A DNA stretch of 64,000 bases from Hyphomicrobiales bacterium. GTDB taxonomy: Bacteria; Pseudomonadota; Alphaproteobacteria; Rhizobiales; Rhizobiaceae. This document shows, piece after piece, positions 1 to 8,386 of this stretch; the stretch's first letter is position 1, and every line of letters begins with the position of its first letter. Under the pieces are notes generated by a model, which had not been told where the DNA came from, did no database searches, and saw only the letters and a list, made by a program, of their open reading frames with translations. The stretch covers positions 1-64,000 of the forward strand of contig UCEU01000026.1 of NCBI GenBank assembly GCA_900471485.1. Reading direction: 5' to 3'. Position numbers and translations under genes: made by a program.

Positions 1-1652
1 TTGATCGAACCAGCGAGGCAATCTCGACGAGAAGTCCCTCCCCCTTGTGGAGAGGGGTTGGGGAGGGGTCTTCCTTCGACCCTCTCGATTGCGACATGGC
101 CGCTGCATGGACCGGGCCACGCCCCGATATCCTCGCGGACGTCTCGTCCGACCCGTGGCGCACCCAGGGCGACACCGTCGAGCGCATCGAGCTGCTGGCC
201 GCCAGATTCGTGTCCGGCGAGCTTGCGTGCCCGGAGGCCTGGCTCGCCACCCGCGCCGTCCTCCACGAGATCGAAACCCGCCTGAAACCCGCCATCCTCG
301 CCTGCGGCGACGCCGAGATCGAAGGCTTGCTGCGTGGCCTCGACGGCCGCTTCGTCCCGCCAGGTCCCTCGGGCGCACCGACGCGCGGGCGGCCGGATGT
401 GTTGCCGACGGGGCGGAACTTCTATTCCGTGGACAGCCGCGCGGTGCCGACGCCGGCGGCCTATGAGCTGGGAAAGAAATCGGCGGAGCTTCTGGTGCGC
501 CGCTATGTTCAGGATCATGGCGAGTGGCCTGTGTCCTTCGGGCTGACGGCCTGGGGGACGTCGAACATGCGCACCGGTGGCGACGATATCGCCCAGGCGC
601 TGGCGCTGATCGGCGTCAAGCCGGTCTGGGACATGACCTCGCGGCGGGTGACCGGCTATGAGATCATTCCGCCGGCTCTGCTGAGGCGGCCGCGGGTGGA
701 TGTGACGCTGCGGATTTCAGGTTTCTTCCGCGATGCATTTCCGGAGCAGATCGCGCTGTTCGACAAGGCGATCCGGGCCGTCGGGGCGCTGGATGAGGAC
801 GGGCAAGACAATCCGATTGCGTCGCGGATGCGGGGTGAGGCGGCGCGGCTTGAGGAGGCCGGGCTAGACGTTGCGCAGGCGAAGAGGCGGGCGGGGTATC
901 GGATTTTCGGGTCGAAGCCGGGTGCTTATGGCGCCGGGCTGCAGGCGCTGATCGACGAGAAGGGCTGGGAGCGGCGCGCCGATCTGGCGGAGGCCTATCT
1001 GGTCTGGGGCAGCTATGCCTACGGCGCCGGCGAAGAGGGCCGGGCCGAGCGTGGCGTCTTCGAGGAGCGGCTGCGCTCCATCCAGGCTGTCGTGCAGAAC
1101 CAGGACAATCGCGAGCACGACCTGCTCGACAGCGACGACTACTACCAGTTCGAAGGCGGCATGGCGGCGGCGGCGGAAACGCTCGGCGGCAACAGGCCGT
1201 CGATCTATCACAATGATCACTCGATGCCGGAGAAGCCCGTCATCCGCTCGCTGGAAGAAGAGATCGCCCGCGTGGTGCGCGGCCGCGTCGTCAATCCGAA
1301 GTGGATCGATGGCGTCATGCGCCATGGCTACAAGGGCGCCTTCGAGATCGCCGCCACGGTCGATTATCTCTTCGCCTTTGCTGCGACCACCGGCGCTGTC
1401 GGCAACCATCATTTCGAGGCGGTCTACCAGGCCTTCGTCGTCGATCAGCGCGTGCGCGATTTCATGACAGAGAAGAACCCGGCCGCCTACGAGGAAATGA
1501 AGCAGAGGCTGCTGGAGGCGGTCGAGCGGCGGCTGTGGACGCCGCGCAGCAATTCGGCGCAGTTCGATCTCGCCGCCACAGACAACACACACGACAGATC
1601 AGGCGGTGCCAACACCGCCGACCGATTGAAGATTGCATCCGGGGAATACTGA
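1..1652 (+). CDS. cobN: Cobaltochelatase subunit CobN, 3' part
   Basis: Large subunit of the ATP-dependent cobaltochelatase (CobN-CobS-CobT) that inserts cobalt into hydrogenobyrinic acid a,c-diamide in the aerobic cobalamin pathway. The frame is open from the first bases (first full codon at base 3), so the gene enters from the left; about 550 codons of a protein that is normally about 1250-1300 residues are present. Conserved CobN C-terminal blocks are visible, such as LPTGRNFYSVDSRAVPTPAAY, TGGDDIAQALALIG, QNQDNREHDLLDSDDYYQFE and MRHGYKGAFEIAATVDYLFAF. A TTG at 45 could look like a start, but the frame is open upstream and the homology is internal. cobO follows after one base. An in-frame palindromic repeat sits near base 36. 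Identification is firm. Confidence 0.95.
   Translation, partial: DRTSEAISTRSPSPLWRGVGEGSSFDPLDCDMAAAWTGPRPDILADVSSDPWRTQGDTVERIELLAARFVSGELACPEAWLATRAVLHEIETRLKPAILACGDAEIEGLLRGLDGRFVPPGPSGAPTRGRPDVLPTGRNFYSVDSRAVPTPAAYELGKKSAELLVRRYVQDHGEWPVSFGLTAWGTSNMRTGGDDIAQALALIGVKPVWDMTSRRVTGYEIIPPALLRRPRVDVTLRISGFFRDAFPEQIALFDKAIRAVGALDEDGQDNPIASRMRGEAARLEEAGLDVAQAKRRAGYRIFGSKPGAYGAGLQALIDEKGWERRADLAEAYLVWGSYAYGAGEEGRAERGVFEERLRSIQAVVQNQDNREHDLLDSDDYYQFEGGMAAAAETLGGNRPSIYHNDHSMPEKPVIRSLEEEIARVVRGRVVNPKWIDGVMRHGYKGAFEIAATVDYLFAFAATTGAVGNHHFEAVYQAFVVDQRVRDFMTEKNPAAYEEMKQRLLEAVERRLWTPRSNSAQFDLAATDNTHDRSGGANTADRLKIASGEY
33..72. repeat. Short palindromic repeat inserted in frame in cobN
   Basis: CCCTCCCC at 36-43 is the inverted complement of GGGGAGGG at 60-67. 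It is read in the cobN frame as a Ser/Pro/Trp/Gly-rich stretch (SPSPLWRGVGEG) that does not look like CobN and sits between otherwise normal CobN sequence. Short G/C-rich palindromes of this kind are scattered through rhizobial genomes and sometimes enter genes. Assignment to a named repeat family is not possible by eye. Confidence 0.55.
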
Positions 1653-1653
1653 C

Positions 1654-2298
1654 ATGACTGAGGAAACCACCGAGACCACGACGGAGGCCACCGGCCACGA
1701 CGACGCGCGCCACAGCGAGAAGATGGCCAAGAAGAAGGCCGCGCGCGACAAGATCATGGCGACGAAGACGGGCGAAAAGGGCCTGATCATCGTTCACACC
1801 GGCAAGGGTAAGGGCAAGTCGTCGTCTGCCTTCGGGATGATCTTCCGCCATATCGCGCATGGCAAGCCTTCCGCCGTCGTGCAGTTCATCAAGGGTGCGA
1901 TGTGGACGGGCGAGCGCGATCTGATCGAGAAGCATTTCTCCGATGTCTGCCAGTTCCACACGATGGGCGAGGGGTTCACCTGGGAGACGCAGGACCGCGC
2001 GCGCGATGTCGCAGCGGCCGGCGCTGCCTGGGAGAAGGCCAAGGAACTGATCCGCGACGAGCGCTACTCGATGGTGCTGCTCGACGAAATCAACATCGCG
2101 CTGCGCTATGACTACATCGATATCAACGAGGTCGTGGAGTTCCTGAAGACGGAAAAGCCCTATATGACTCACGTCGTTCTCACCGGGCGCAATGCCAAGG
2201 ACGAGCTGATCGAGATTGCCGACCTGGTGACGGAGATGGAGCTGATCAAGCATCCGTTCCGCTCGGGCATCAAGGGGCAGGCGGGCGTGGAGTTTTGA
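1654..2298 (+). CDS. cobO: Cob(I)yrinic acid a,c-diamide adenosyltransferase
   Basis: Transfers the 5'-deoxyadenosyl group from ATP to cob(I)yrinic acid a,c-diamide; cytosolic and active after cobalt insertion. The 214-residue product has the CobO/CobA-type P-loop TGKGKGKSSSAF (about residues 49-60), followed by the family blocks VVQFIKGAMWTGER, LLDEINIALRY and HVVLTGRNAKDELIEIADLVTEM, and ends with the usual HPFRSGIKGQAGVEF tail. The ATG at 1654 is preferred over an upstream in-frame ATG at 1633 because it gives the usual N-terminus; it lies one base after the cobN stop, so the two genes are probably translated from one message. The next gene starts on its stop codon. Confidence 0.95.
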   Translation: MTEETTETTTEATGHDDARHSEKMAKKKAARDKIMATKTGEKGLIIVHTGKGKGKSSSAFGMIFRHIAHGKPSAVVQFIKGAMWTGERDLIEKHFSDVCQFHTMGEGFTWETQDRARDVAAAGAAWEKAKELIRDERYSMVLLDEINIALRYDYIDINEVVEFLKTEKPYMTHVVLTGRNAKDELIEIADLVTEMELIKHPFRSGIKGQAGVEF

Positions 2299-2723
2299 TG
2301 ACGCAGAGTTGGGTTTTCTGGGCCGTTCTGTCGGCGGCATTCGCGGCGCTGACGGCGATCTTCGCCAAGATCGGCGTCGCCGGCGTCAATTCGGATTTCG
2401 CCACGCTCATCCGCACCGTTGTGATCCTCGTCATCATCAGTGCCATCGTGCTGGCGAGCGGCCAATGGCAGCCGTTCTCCAGCATCTCGTCGAAGACCTG
2501 GCTGTTTCTGTGCCTGTCGGGGGGGGCGACCGGTGCGTCGTGGCTCGCCTATTTCCGCGCCCTGAAGATCGGCGATGCCGCCCGCGTCGCCCCGATCGAT
2601 AAGCTGTCGATCGTGCTCGTCGCCATCTTCGGCGTCGTGTTTCTCGGCGAGAAGCTGAACATGATGAACTGGCTCGGCGTCAGCCTGATTGCCGGCGGAG
2701 CGCTGCTTCTCGCGCTGTTCTGA
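2298..2723 (+). CDS. EamA/DMT-family small permease
   Basis: A 141-residue membrane protein of the half-length EamA (drug/metabolite transporter) type, with about five hydrophobic helices: WVFWAVLSAAFAALTAIFA, VVILVIISAIVLA, WLFLCLSGGATGASWLAYF, a segment around LSIVLVAIFGVVFLGE, and WLGVSLIAGGALLLALF. Half-length members usually work as dimers. Its ATG overlaps the cobO stop (TGATG), so it is probably translated with cobO. The substrate is unknown; the position suggests, but does not show, a role in moving a cobalamin-related compound or cobalt. The family call is firm and the function is open. Confidence 0.85.
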   Translation: MTQSWVFWAVLSAAFAALTAIFAKIGVAGVNSDFATLIRTVVILVIISAIVLASGQWQPFSSISSKTWLFLCLSGGATGASWLAYFRALKIGDAARVAPIDKLSIVLVAIFGVVFLGEKLNMMNWLGVSLIAGGALLLALF

Positions 2724-2726
2724 GGT

Positions 2727-3512
2727 TCAGAGCCCCAGCCAGACGCGCAGCGGATTGGCGGGGTCGGACAGGAGCTTGATCGTGAACGCGATGCAGACGA
2801 TGACGAGCAGCGGCTTGATCAGCTTGGCGCCGATGCGCATGGCAAGCCGCGAGCCGAGCTGTGCACCGAGAAACTGGCAGACGCCCATCATCAGGCCTAT
2901 CTTCCAGAGCGTCGCGCCAAAGGAGGCGAAGACGATGAGGGCGCCGAGGTTCGAGCCGAAGTTCAAGAGCTTGGTGTGCGCGGTTGCCTTCAGCATGCCA
3001 AAGCCTGCCAGCGAAACGAATCCGAGCATGAGGAACGAGCCGGTGCCGGGGCCGAAGACGCCGTCGTAGAAGCCGATGGCCGGTACCAGCGTGAGGCCAA
3101 AGAGAAAGGGCGTGATACGGCGGTGCTTGTCGACATCGCCAAGGTTCGGCTTCAGGGCGAAGTAGAGCGCGATCGCGATCAGGAGAACGGGCATGATTGC
3201 CCTCAAGACATCGCCCGGCACGATCGTCGCGAGTGCCGCGCCGAGCGCGCCACCCATGACCGCCATCATCGCCATCGGCAGCTGATCACGCAGGTTCACG
3301 TGGCCCTTGCGGGCATAGGCGATGGTGGCAGAAGCCGCGCCGCAGACCGATTGCACCTTGTTGGTGCCCAGCGTCTGCAGGGGCGGGATGCCCGCGATCA
3401 GCATCGCAGGAACCGTGATGAGGCCGCCGCCGCCGGCGATCGCATCGACGAAACCGGCGAAGAAGGCTGCGAGGGCAAGGAGGAAAAGCAGGTGGGGGGC
3501 AAGATCGGACAA
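2727..3512 (-). CDS. TauE/SafE (TSUP) family membrane permease
   Basis: Inner-membrane protein of the TauE/SafE family, members of which export sulfite, sulfoacetate or other small organosulfur anions. The N-terminal family signature FFAGFVDAIAGGGGLITVPA is clear, followed by GTNKVQSVCGA and the repeat-half motif GFYDGVFGPGTGSFLMLGF. About eight transmembrane segments are expected over some 261 residues. The start is uncertain: the frame runs back to 3602, but family proteins begin close to SDLAPHLLFLLAL, so the TTG at 3512 is taken here. The gene opposes the cob genes and diverges from cobE, so it is a separate unit. Its substrate cannot be told from the sequence. Confidence 0.85.
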   Translation of the reverse strand: MSDLAPHLLFLLALAAFFAGFVDAIAGGGGLITVPAMLIAGIPPLQTLGTNKVQSVCGAASATIAYARKGHVNLRDQLPMAMMAVMGGALGAALATIVPGDVLRAIMPVLLIAIALYFALKPNLGDVDKHRRITPFLFGLTLVPAIGFYDGVFGPGTGSFLMLGFVSLAGFGMLKATAHTKLLNFGSNLGALIVFASFGATLWKIGLMMGVCQFLGAQLGSRLAMRIGAKLIKPLLVIVCIAFTIKLLSDPANPLRVWLGL

Positions 3513-3618
3513 AGGGAAACCTGTGGGAATGCTAATGCACTGCGTCGGCGCGCTTGTTGCATTTACCTGACGGTGCTGCAATGGCTTGCGTGACACAGGC
3601 AACCGGCATTTTCTGGAT

Positions 3619-4038
3619 ATGACATCACTGCATTTGGATTCGAACCGGCGCTATGTGCTTGGGCTTGGTTGCGAGCGCGGCACGGCGCCTGCCGAGGTGC
3701 TGGAACTGGCCTTGTCCGCTTTGCGGGCGGCTGGTGCGGATGCGCTCCAGCTGGCTGGCGTCGCCTCGATCGATTCCCGCCGTGACGAACCGGCCATTCT
3801 GGCGGTTGCCGCGCATTTCGGGGTCCCCGTCGTCTTCTTCGATGCCGAGACGCTTGAGCGGGAGACGCCGCGGATCAAAAGCCCGTCCGATATCGTCTTC
3901 GCGCGCGTCGGCTGCCACGGCGTGGCGGAGCCGGCGTCGCTGGCGGCGATTGGGCGTCAAGCCGAGCTCATCGTGCCGAAGATCAAATCCGCGCATGCGA
4001 CTGCCGCCGTTGCATGCATCCTGTTGCAGAAAGAGTAG
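3619..4038 (+). CDS. cobE: Cobalamin biosynthesis protein CobE
   Basis: A 139-residue protein of the CobE / CbiG C-terminal domain family. The start of the fold is plain (YVLGLGCERGTAPAEVLELA), and the end carries the family block GRQAELIVPKIKSAHATAAVA. CobE proteins belong to the aerobic cobalamin pathway; they bind late ring intermediates, but their exact step is less well settled than that of other Cob enzymes. The ATG at 3619 is chosen over an upstream in-frame start at 3586 because it gives the usual length. It diverges from the TSUP permease and is followed by a nucleoside hydrolase rather than another cob gene. Confidence 0.85.
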   Translation: MTSLHLDSNRRYVLGLGCERGTAPAEVLELALSALRAAGADALQLAGVASIDSRRDEPAILAVAAHFGVPVVFFDAETLERETPRIKSPSDIVFARVGCHGVAEPASLAAIGRQAELIVPKIKSAHATAAVACILLQKE

Positions 4039-4116
4039 GGGGCGTTATGGTGGCCGCGATTTCGCGGCGCCATCCGGCTCACCCGCGGCAATAACAAGAA
4101 AATGAGAAGGAACATC

Positions 4117-5067
4117 ATGCACAAGGTCATTTATGACACGGATCCCGGCGTTGACGACGCAATGGCGCTGCTCTTCCTGCACCGTCATCCCGAGATCGAC
4201 CTGATCGGCATCACCACCGTCTTCGGCAATGCCTCGATCGAAACGACCACGCGCAATGCGCTGTTCCTGAAGCGCGAATGGGATATCGCCGCACCCGTCG
4301 CCAAGGGCGCCGACGTGACCATCAACCCTTCCCGCAAGGAAGGCGCGTGGCCGACCTTCGTGCATGGCGATGATGGCCTCGGCAATATCGGTGTGCCCGC
4401 GACGGTCGACCTGCCGGTCGATCCGCGCCCGGCCTACAAGTTCATCATCGACACGGTGCGCGCCAATCCGGGCGAGGTGACGCTTGTCGCCGTCGGCCGC
4501 ATGACCAACCTCGCGCTTGCCTTGAAGGAAGATCCCGAGATCGCCGGCCTCGTGAAGCAGGTCGTGATCATGGGCGGCAACTTTTATGTGCCAGGCAACG
4601 TCACGCCGGTGGCGGAAGCCAACATCCATGGCGATCCCGAAGCCGCCGACATCATCCTGACGGCACCGTGGAAGGTCGTCGTCATCGGCCTCGACGTCAC
4701 CGCCATCACGACCATGAGCCGTGGCTATCTCGGCGAGATGGCGGCGAAGGGCGACAAGGCGATCCAGCTGCTCAACGACCTCTCGCAGTTCTATATCGAC
4801 TTCTACAAGCATGCGGTCGAGGACGGGATGATGGTGCATGATAGCTGCGCCTGCGTCTATGTCGTGGCGCCTGAGCTCTTCACCACCATCACCGGCGGCG
4901 TGCGTGTCGTCTGCGGCGGCATCGCCGACGGGCAGACGATCGTCAAGCCGGATGGCCGGCGCTTCCCGCCGGGCGATTGGGACAACCTGCCGAGCCAGGT
5001 CGTCTGCACCGGCGTCGAGTCGGAGAAGGTGGTCGATCTCATCCGCGACACGCTGCTTACGGCGTAA
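4117..5067 (+). CDS. Inosine/uridine-type nucleoside hydrolase
   Basis: Hydrolyses the N-glycosidic bond of ribonucleosides to base and ribose; a cytosolic calcium enzyme of the IU-nucleoside hydrolase superfamily. The diagnostic N-terminus IYDTDPGVDDAMALLF contains the calcium-binding DTDxGxDD motif (Asp7, Asp9, Asp13, Asp14). Further family blocks are GNASIETTTRNAL, VAVGRMTNLALAL, VIMGGNF and the late HDSCACVYVVAPELF, whose His-Asp also contacts metal and ribose. There are 316 residues, a normal length. The start at 4117 is preferred over ATG 4102 because GAGAAGGA lies just ahead of it. It stands between cobE and cobA and is closed by its own terminator, so any link to cobalamin is only positional. 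Confidence 0.92.
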   Translation: MHKVIYDTDPGVDDAMALLFLHRHPEIDLIGITTVFGNASIETTTRNALFLKREWDIAAPVAKGADVTINPSRKEGAWPTFVHGDDGLGNIGVPATVDLPVDPRPAYKFIIDTVRANPGEVTLVAVGRMTNLALALKEDPEIAGLVKQVVIMGGNFYVPGNVTPVAEANIHGDPEAADIILTAPWKVVVIGLDVTAITTMSRGYLGEMAAKGDKAIQLLNDLSQFYIDFYKHAVEDGMMVHDSCACVYVVAPELFTTITGGVRVVCGGIADGQTIVKPDGRRFPPGDWDNLPSQVVCTGVESEKVVDLIRDTLLTA

Positions 5068-5073
5068 CGATCC

Positions 5074-5100
5074 AAGCCCGGCCCACGCGGCCGGGCTTTC
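5074..5100 (+). terminator. Rho-independent terminator after the nucleoside hydrolase
   Basis: A perfect 10-bp stem, AAGCCCGGCC (5074-5083) and GGCCGGGCTT (5089-5098), with a 5-base loop, starting six bases after the stop codon and followed by a short T/C/A-rich run. It should end the cobE/nucleoside hydrolase transcript and separate it from cobA. Confidence 0.8.
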
Positions 5101-5229
5101 CAATTTGTCGAGTCGCTTCAGCGTCCTGTGGCGGTTTTCTCAGTTGTCGATTCCGGTGTTCGCGAGAGTTTACCGGGTGCGGCACGACCAGCGTTGACCT
5201 TGCCCGCCACGGGGCCTAGATCATCATCC

Positions 5230-6072
5230 ATGATCGGACCTTTCTTCTCACATCTGCCGGTTCTCGAACCCGGCAGCGTCTGGCTCGTTGGCGCGGGGCC
5301 GGGTGAACCCGGGCTGCTGACGCTGCTCGCCGCCAAGGGGCTCGCCGAGGCGGATGTGATCGTTCACGACGCGCTGGTCAACGAGGAATGCCTGAAGCTG
5401 GCGCGGCCGGATGCGGTTCTCGAATATGCCGGCAAGCGCGGCGGCAAGCCCTCGGCCAAGCAGCGCGATATTTCGCTAAGGCTGGTGGAGCTGGCGCGCG
5501 CGGGCAAGCGCGTGCTGCGCCTCAAGGGCGGCGATCCCTTCGTCTTCGGGCGGGGCGGTGAGGAGGCGCTGACGCTGGTCGAGCACAATGTGCCGTTCCG
5601 CATCGTGCCCGGCATCACCGCCGGTATTGGTGGTCTCGCCTATGCCGGCATTCCCGTCACCCATCGCGAGATCAACCATGCCGTAACCTTTCTCACCGGC
5701 CACGATTCCTCCGGTATCGTTCCCGATGCCATCAACTGGCAGGCGATCGGGCAGGGCTCGCCGGTAATCGTCATGTACATGGCGATGAAGCATATCGCCC
5801 AGATCAGCGCCAATCTGATGGCTGCGGGGCGCTCGGCCTTAGAGCCGGTGGCGTTCGTCTGCAACGCGTCGACGAAGGAGCAGCAGGTTCTGGAGACAAC
5901 GCTGGGCGAGGCGACGGCGGCTGCTGAAGCATCCGGGCTTGAGCCTCCCGCCATCGTCGTGGTCGGCGAGGTGGTGCGGCTCAGATCCTCGCTCGACTGG
6001 CTGGGCGCGCTTGCCGGACGCAGGCTGCAGCCCGATCCATTTCGACACGCGGACAGTAAGGAGACGGCATGA
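5230..6072 (+). CDS. cobA: Uroporphyrinogen-III C-methyltransferase (SUMT)
   Basis: Methylates uroporphyrinogen III at C-2 and C-7 with S-adenosylmethionine to give precorrin-2, the entry step to cobalamin. The 280-residue product is a single SUMT domain with no CysG fusion: WLVGAGPGEPGLLTL near the N-terminus, VLRLKGGDPFVFGRGGEEAL, PGITAGIGGLAYAGIPVTHR and TGHDSSG. The length equals that of the classical CobA. The frame is open back to 5128, but the ATG at 5230 gives the usual N-terminus. It begins the cobA-cobB-cobC-cobD run, overlapping cobB by four bases (ATGA). No cobalamin riboswitch could be recognised in the 130 bases upstream. Confidence 0.96.
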   Translation: MIGPFFSHLPVLEPGSVWLVGAGPGEPGLLTLLAAKGLAEADVIVHDALVNEECLKLARPDAVLEYAGKRGGKPSAKQRDISLRLVELARAGKRVLRLKGGDPFVFGRGGEEALTLVEHNVPFRIVPGITAGIGGLAYAGIPVTHREINHAVTFLTGHDSSGIVPDAINWQAIGQGSPVIVMYMAMKHIAQISANLMAAGRSALEPVAFVCNASTKEQQVLETTLGEATAAAEASGLEPPAIVVVGEVVRLRSSLDWLGALAGRRLQPDPFRHADSKETA

Positions 6073-7376
6073 GCGGCTTGCTGATCGCAGCCCCGTCCTC
6101 CGGGTCGGGCAAGACCACCGTGACGCTGGGGCTTTTGCGGGCGCTGAAGAAGCGCGGCGTGGCGATCGCGCCGGGCAAGGCCGGACCTGACTACATCGAC
6201 CCGGCCTTTCATGCGGCCGCGAGCGGTGTGGCGTGCCTCAACTTCGACCCATGGGCGATGCGGCCGGAACTGATTGCCGCCAATGCGACACTGCATCGCT
6301 CCGGCGACCGGATACTCATCATCGAGGCGATGATGGGTCTTTTCGACGGTGCCACCGACGGGCGCGGCACGGCCGCCGATCTCGCGGCGATGCTCGGGCT
6401 TTCCGTCGTGCTCGTCGTCGATGCCTCGCACATGTCGCAGTCCGTCGCGGCCTTGGTCACGGGCTTTGCCGGTTTCCGCGCCGATGTCCGGATCGCCGGT
6501 GTCATCCTCAACAAGGTTGGCGGCGAGCGGCACGAGATGATGCTGCGCCAGGCGCTCGACGCGATCCGCATGCCGATCATAGCCGTCGTGCGCCGGGACA
6601 ACGAAGTGGCGCTGCCGGAACGGCATCTGGGACTGGTGCAGGCGGGAGAGCATCGCACGCTCGAGGAGTTCATCGAGCACGCGGCCGAGGCGGTGTCCGA
6701 TTCCTGCAATTTCGAATTCCTGCTGCGGATCGCCCGCCAGGGGCTGAACCGGCCGTCGACGGCCAACATCGCCCGCCTGCCGCCGCTCGGCAGCAAGATC
6801 GCTGTCGCGCGCGATATCGCCTTTGCCTTTTCCTACGAGCACATGCTGCTCGGCTGGCGCCGGCGCGGCGCCGATATCTCCTTCTTCTCGCCGCTGGCCG
6901 ACGAAGCGCCCGAGGTGACCTCGGATGCCATCTATCTGCCGGGCGGATATCCGGAACTGCATGCCGGCCGCATCGCGCAGGCGAGCAATTTTCGCCAGGG
7001 GATGCTGGCGGCGGCTGCCCGCGACGCTCGCATCTACGGCGAGTGCGGCGGCTACATGGTGCTGGGCGAGGGGCTGGTGGATGCCGGCGGCGAGCGCCAC
7101 GAGATGCTCGGTCTGCTGCCCGTCGTGACCACTTACGAGGATCGCAAGCGGCATCTCGGCTATCGGTGGGTCAAGCCGGTCAACAGTTCGTTCTTCGAGC
7201 TGCCGATGACGGCGCATGAGTTCCATTATTCGGCGGTGGTGTCTGAAGGCGATGCCGACCGGCTGTTCCAGGTGACAGACGCTCTCAATAACGACCTCGG
7301 CCAGGCCGGTCTGCAGCGCGGGCAGGTAGCGGGGTCCTACATGCATCTGATCGACCTTGCCGGAGATGCCGCATGA
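6069..7376 (+). CDS. cobB: Hydrogenobyrinic acid a,c-diamide synthase
   Basis: Amidates the a and c side chains of hydrogenobyrinic acid using glutamine and ATP. The 435-residue product has an N-terminal ATPase domain with the P-loop APSSGSGKTT (residues 8-17) and the block PGKAGPDYIDPAFH, and a C-terminal class I glutaminase-like domain with LPGGYPELHA and YGECGGYMVLGE, where Cys326 is the expected nucleophile; a late HEFHYS supplies the usual His. It overlaps cobA and cobC by four bases each, so translation is probably coupled. All key residues appear intact. Confidence 0.95.
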   Translation: MSGLLIAAPSSGSGKTTVTLGLLRALKKRGVAIAPGKAGPDYIDPAFHAAASGVACLNFDPWAMRPELIAANATLHRSGDRILIIEAMMGLFDGATDGRGTAADLAAMLGLSVVLVVDASHMSQSVAALVTGFAGFRADVRIAGVILNKVGGERHEMMLRQALDAIRMPIIAVVRRDNEVALPERHLGLVQAGEHRTLEEFIEHAAEAVSDSCNFEFLLRIARQGLNRPSTANIARLPPLGSKIAVARDIAFAFSYEHMLLGWRRRGADISFFSPLADEAPEVTSDAIYLPGGYPELHAGRIAQASNFRQGMLAAAARDARIYGECGGYMVLGEGLVDAGGERHEMLGLLPVVTTYEDRKRHLGYRWVKPVNSSFFELPMTAHEFHYSAVVSEGDADRLFQVTDALNNDLGQAGLQRGQVAGSYMHLIDLAGDAA

Positions 7377-8386
7377 ATGCACCGATCGTGCATGGCGGCG
7401 GCATCACGGCGGCCGCGGCGCTCCATGGCGGGCGGCCGGAGGACTGGCTCGATCTGTCGACCGGCATCAATCCCAATCCGGTGGCCTTGCCCGAAATTCC
7501 GATGCGTGCCTGGCACCGGTTGCCGGATCGGTATCTGGTCGATGACGCCAGGACGGCGGCGCGTGACTTCTATCAAAGCGGCGATATCCTGCCGCTCCCC
7601 GTTCCCGGCACGCAGTCGGTCATCCAGTTGCTGCCGCGCCTGATTGAACAGGGTGCACGGGTGGCGATCGTCGGGCCGACCTATGGCGAATACGAGCGAG
7701 CGTTTCGCTCGGCCGGCTGCAGCGTCGATGCCATCGATGGCATCGAACTTGTAACATCGCAGCACCGCCTCGTCGTCGTCGTCAATCCGAACAACCCGAC
7801 TGGGCGAGTCTATGCGCCGGATGTGCTTGCGGCTCTCGCCGGGCAATTGGCGGCGAGGGGCGGGATGCTTGTCGTCGATGAGGCGTTCGGTGATACGGCG
7901 CGTGAGATGAGTCTTGCACCCTATGCCAGGGAATTCCCTAATCTCGTCATCTTCCGCTCATTCGGCAAGTTTTTTGGGCTGGCCGGTTTGCGTCTTGGCT
8001 TCGTCATTGCGAGCACGAGCGTTCTCGGACGCTTCGAGGAGTTGCTGGGGCCATGGGCTGTGTCCGGGCCGGCGCTGACGATCGCGTCACGGCTGCTTCG
8101 CTCGGAAACCAGCGGAATAAGCCGCAATCTCGCCGAGCGGGCCGACGCGTTGCGGGCTGTTCTTTCCGGCGCGGGGCTTGCGATCGCCGGGGGCACTGAT
8201 CTCTTTACGCTGGTGGAGGATGACGATGCAGTGGCGCTGCATGCGCATCTCTGCCGTAACCGCATTCTGGTACGCAAGTTCGACTACGCGCCGCGCTGGC
8301 TGCGCTTCGGGGTCGCGGCGGATGCTGCCGGCGATGAACGGCTTGCGGCAGCACTTCGGGATTATCGCCGATGTTATTCGATCTGA
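7373..8386 (+). CDS. cobC: Threonine-phosphate decarboxylase-like CobC
   Basis: PLP enzyme of aminotransferase fold type I that supplies the aminopropanol arm of cobalamin, most likely as L-threonine-O-3-phosphate decarboxylase. The 337 residues show the expected N-terminus (HGGGITAAAALHGGRPEDWLDLSTGINPNP), VNPNNPTGRVY, DEAFGD and the PLP-lysine motif SFGKFFGLAGLRLG with Lys199 as the Schiff-base residue. The substrate-carboxylate arginine lies in the C-terminal WLRFG block. It overlaps cobB by four bases and cobD by sixteen, so the three form one translational unit. Confidence 0.93.
   Translation: MNAPIVHGGGITAAAALHGGRPEDWLDLSTGINPNPVALPEIPMRAWHRLPDRYLVDDARTAARDFYQSGDILPLPVPGTQSVIQLLPRLIEQGARVAIVGPTYGEYERAFRSAGCSVDAIDGIELVTSQHRLVVVVNPNNPTGRVYAPDVLAALAGQLAARGGMLVVDEAFGDTAREMSLAPYAREFPNLVIFRSFGKFFGLAGLRLGFVIASTSVLGRFEELLGPWAVSGPALTIASRLLRSETSGISRNLAERADALRAVLSGAGLAIAGGTDLFTLVEDDDAVALHAHLCRNRILVRKFDYAPRWLRFGVAADAAGDERLAAALRDYRRCYSI

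Noticed and set aside
45-1652. A TTG at base 45 as the start of a complete gene
   Set aside because: The frame is open to the window edge and the encoded sequence is the C-terminal part of CobN, so the gene is truncated by the window, not short.
5101-5229. Possible cobalamin riboswitch before cobA
   Set aside because: None of the conserved B12-box words or the expected stems could be found in the 129 bases; none was seen elsewhere in the window.
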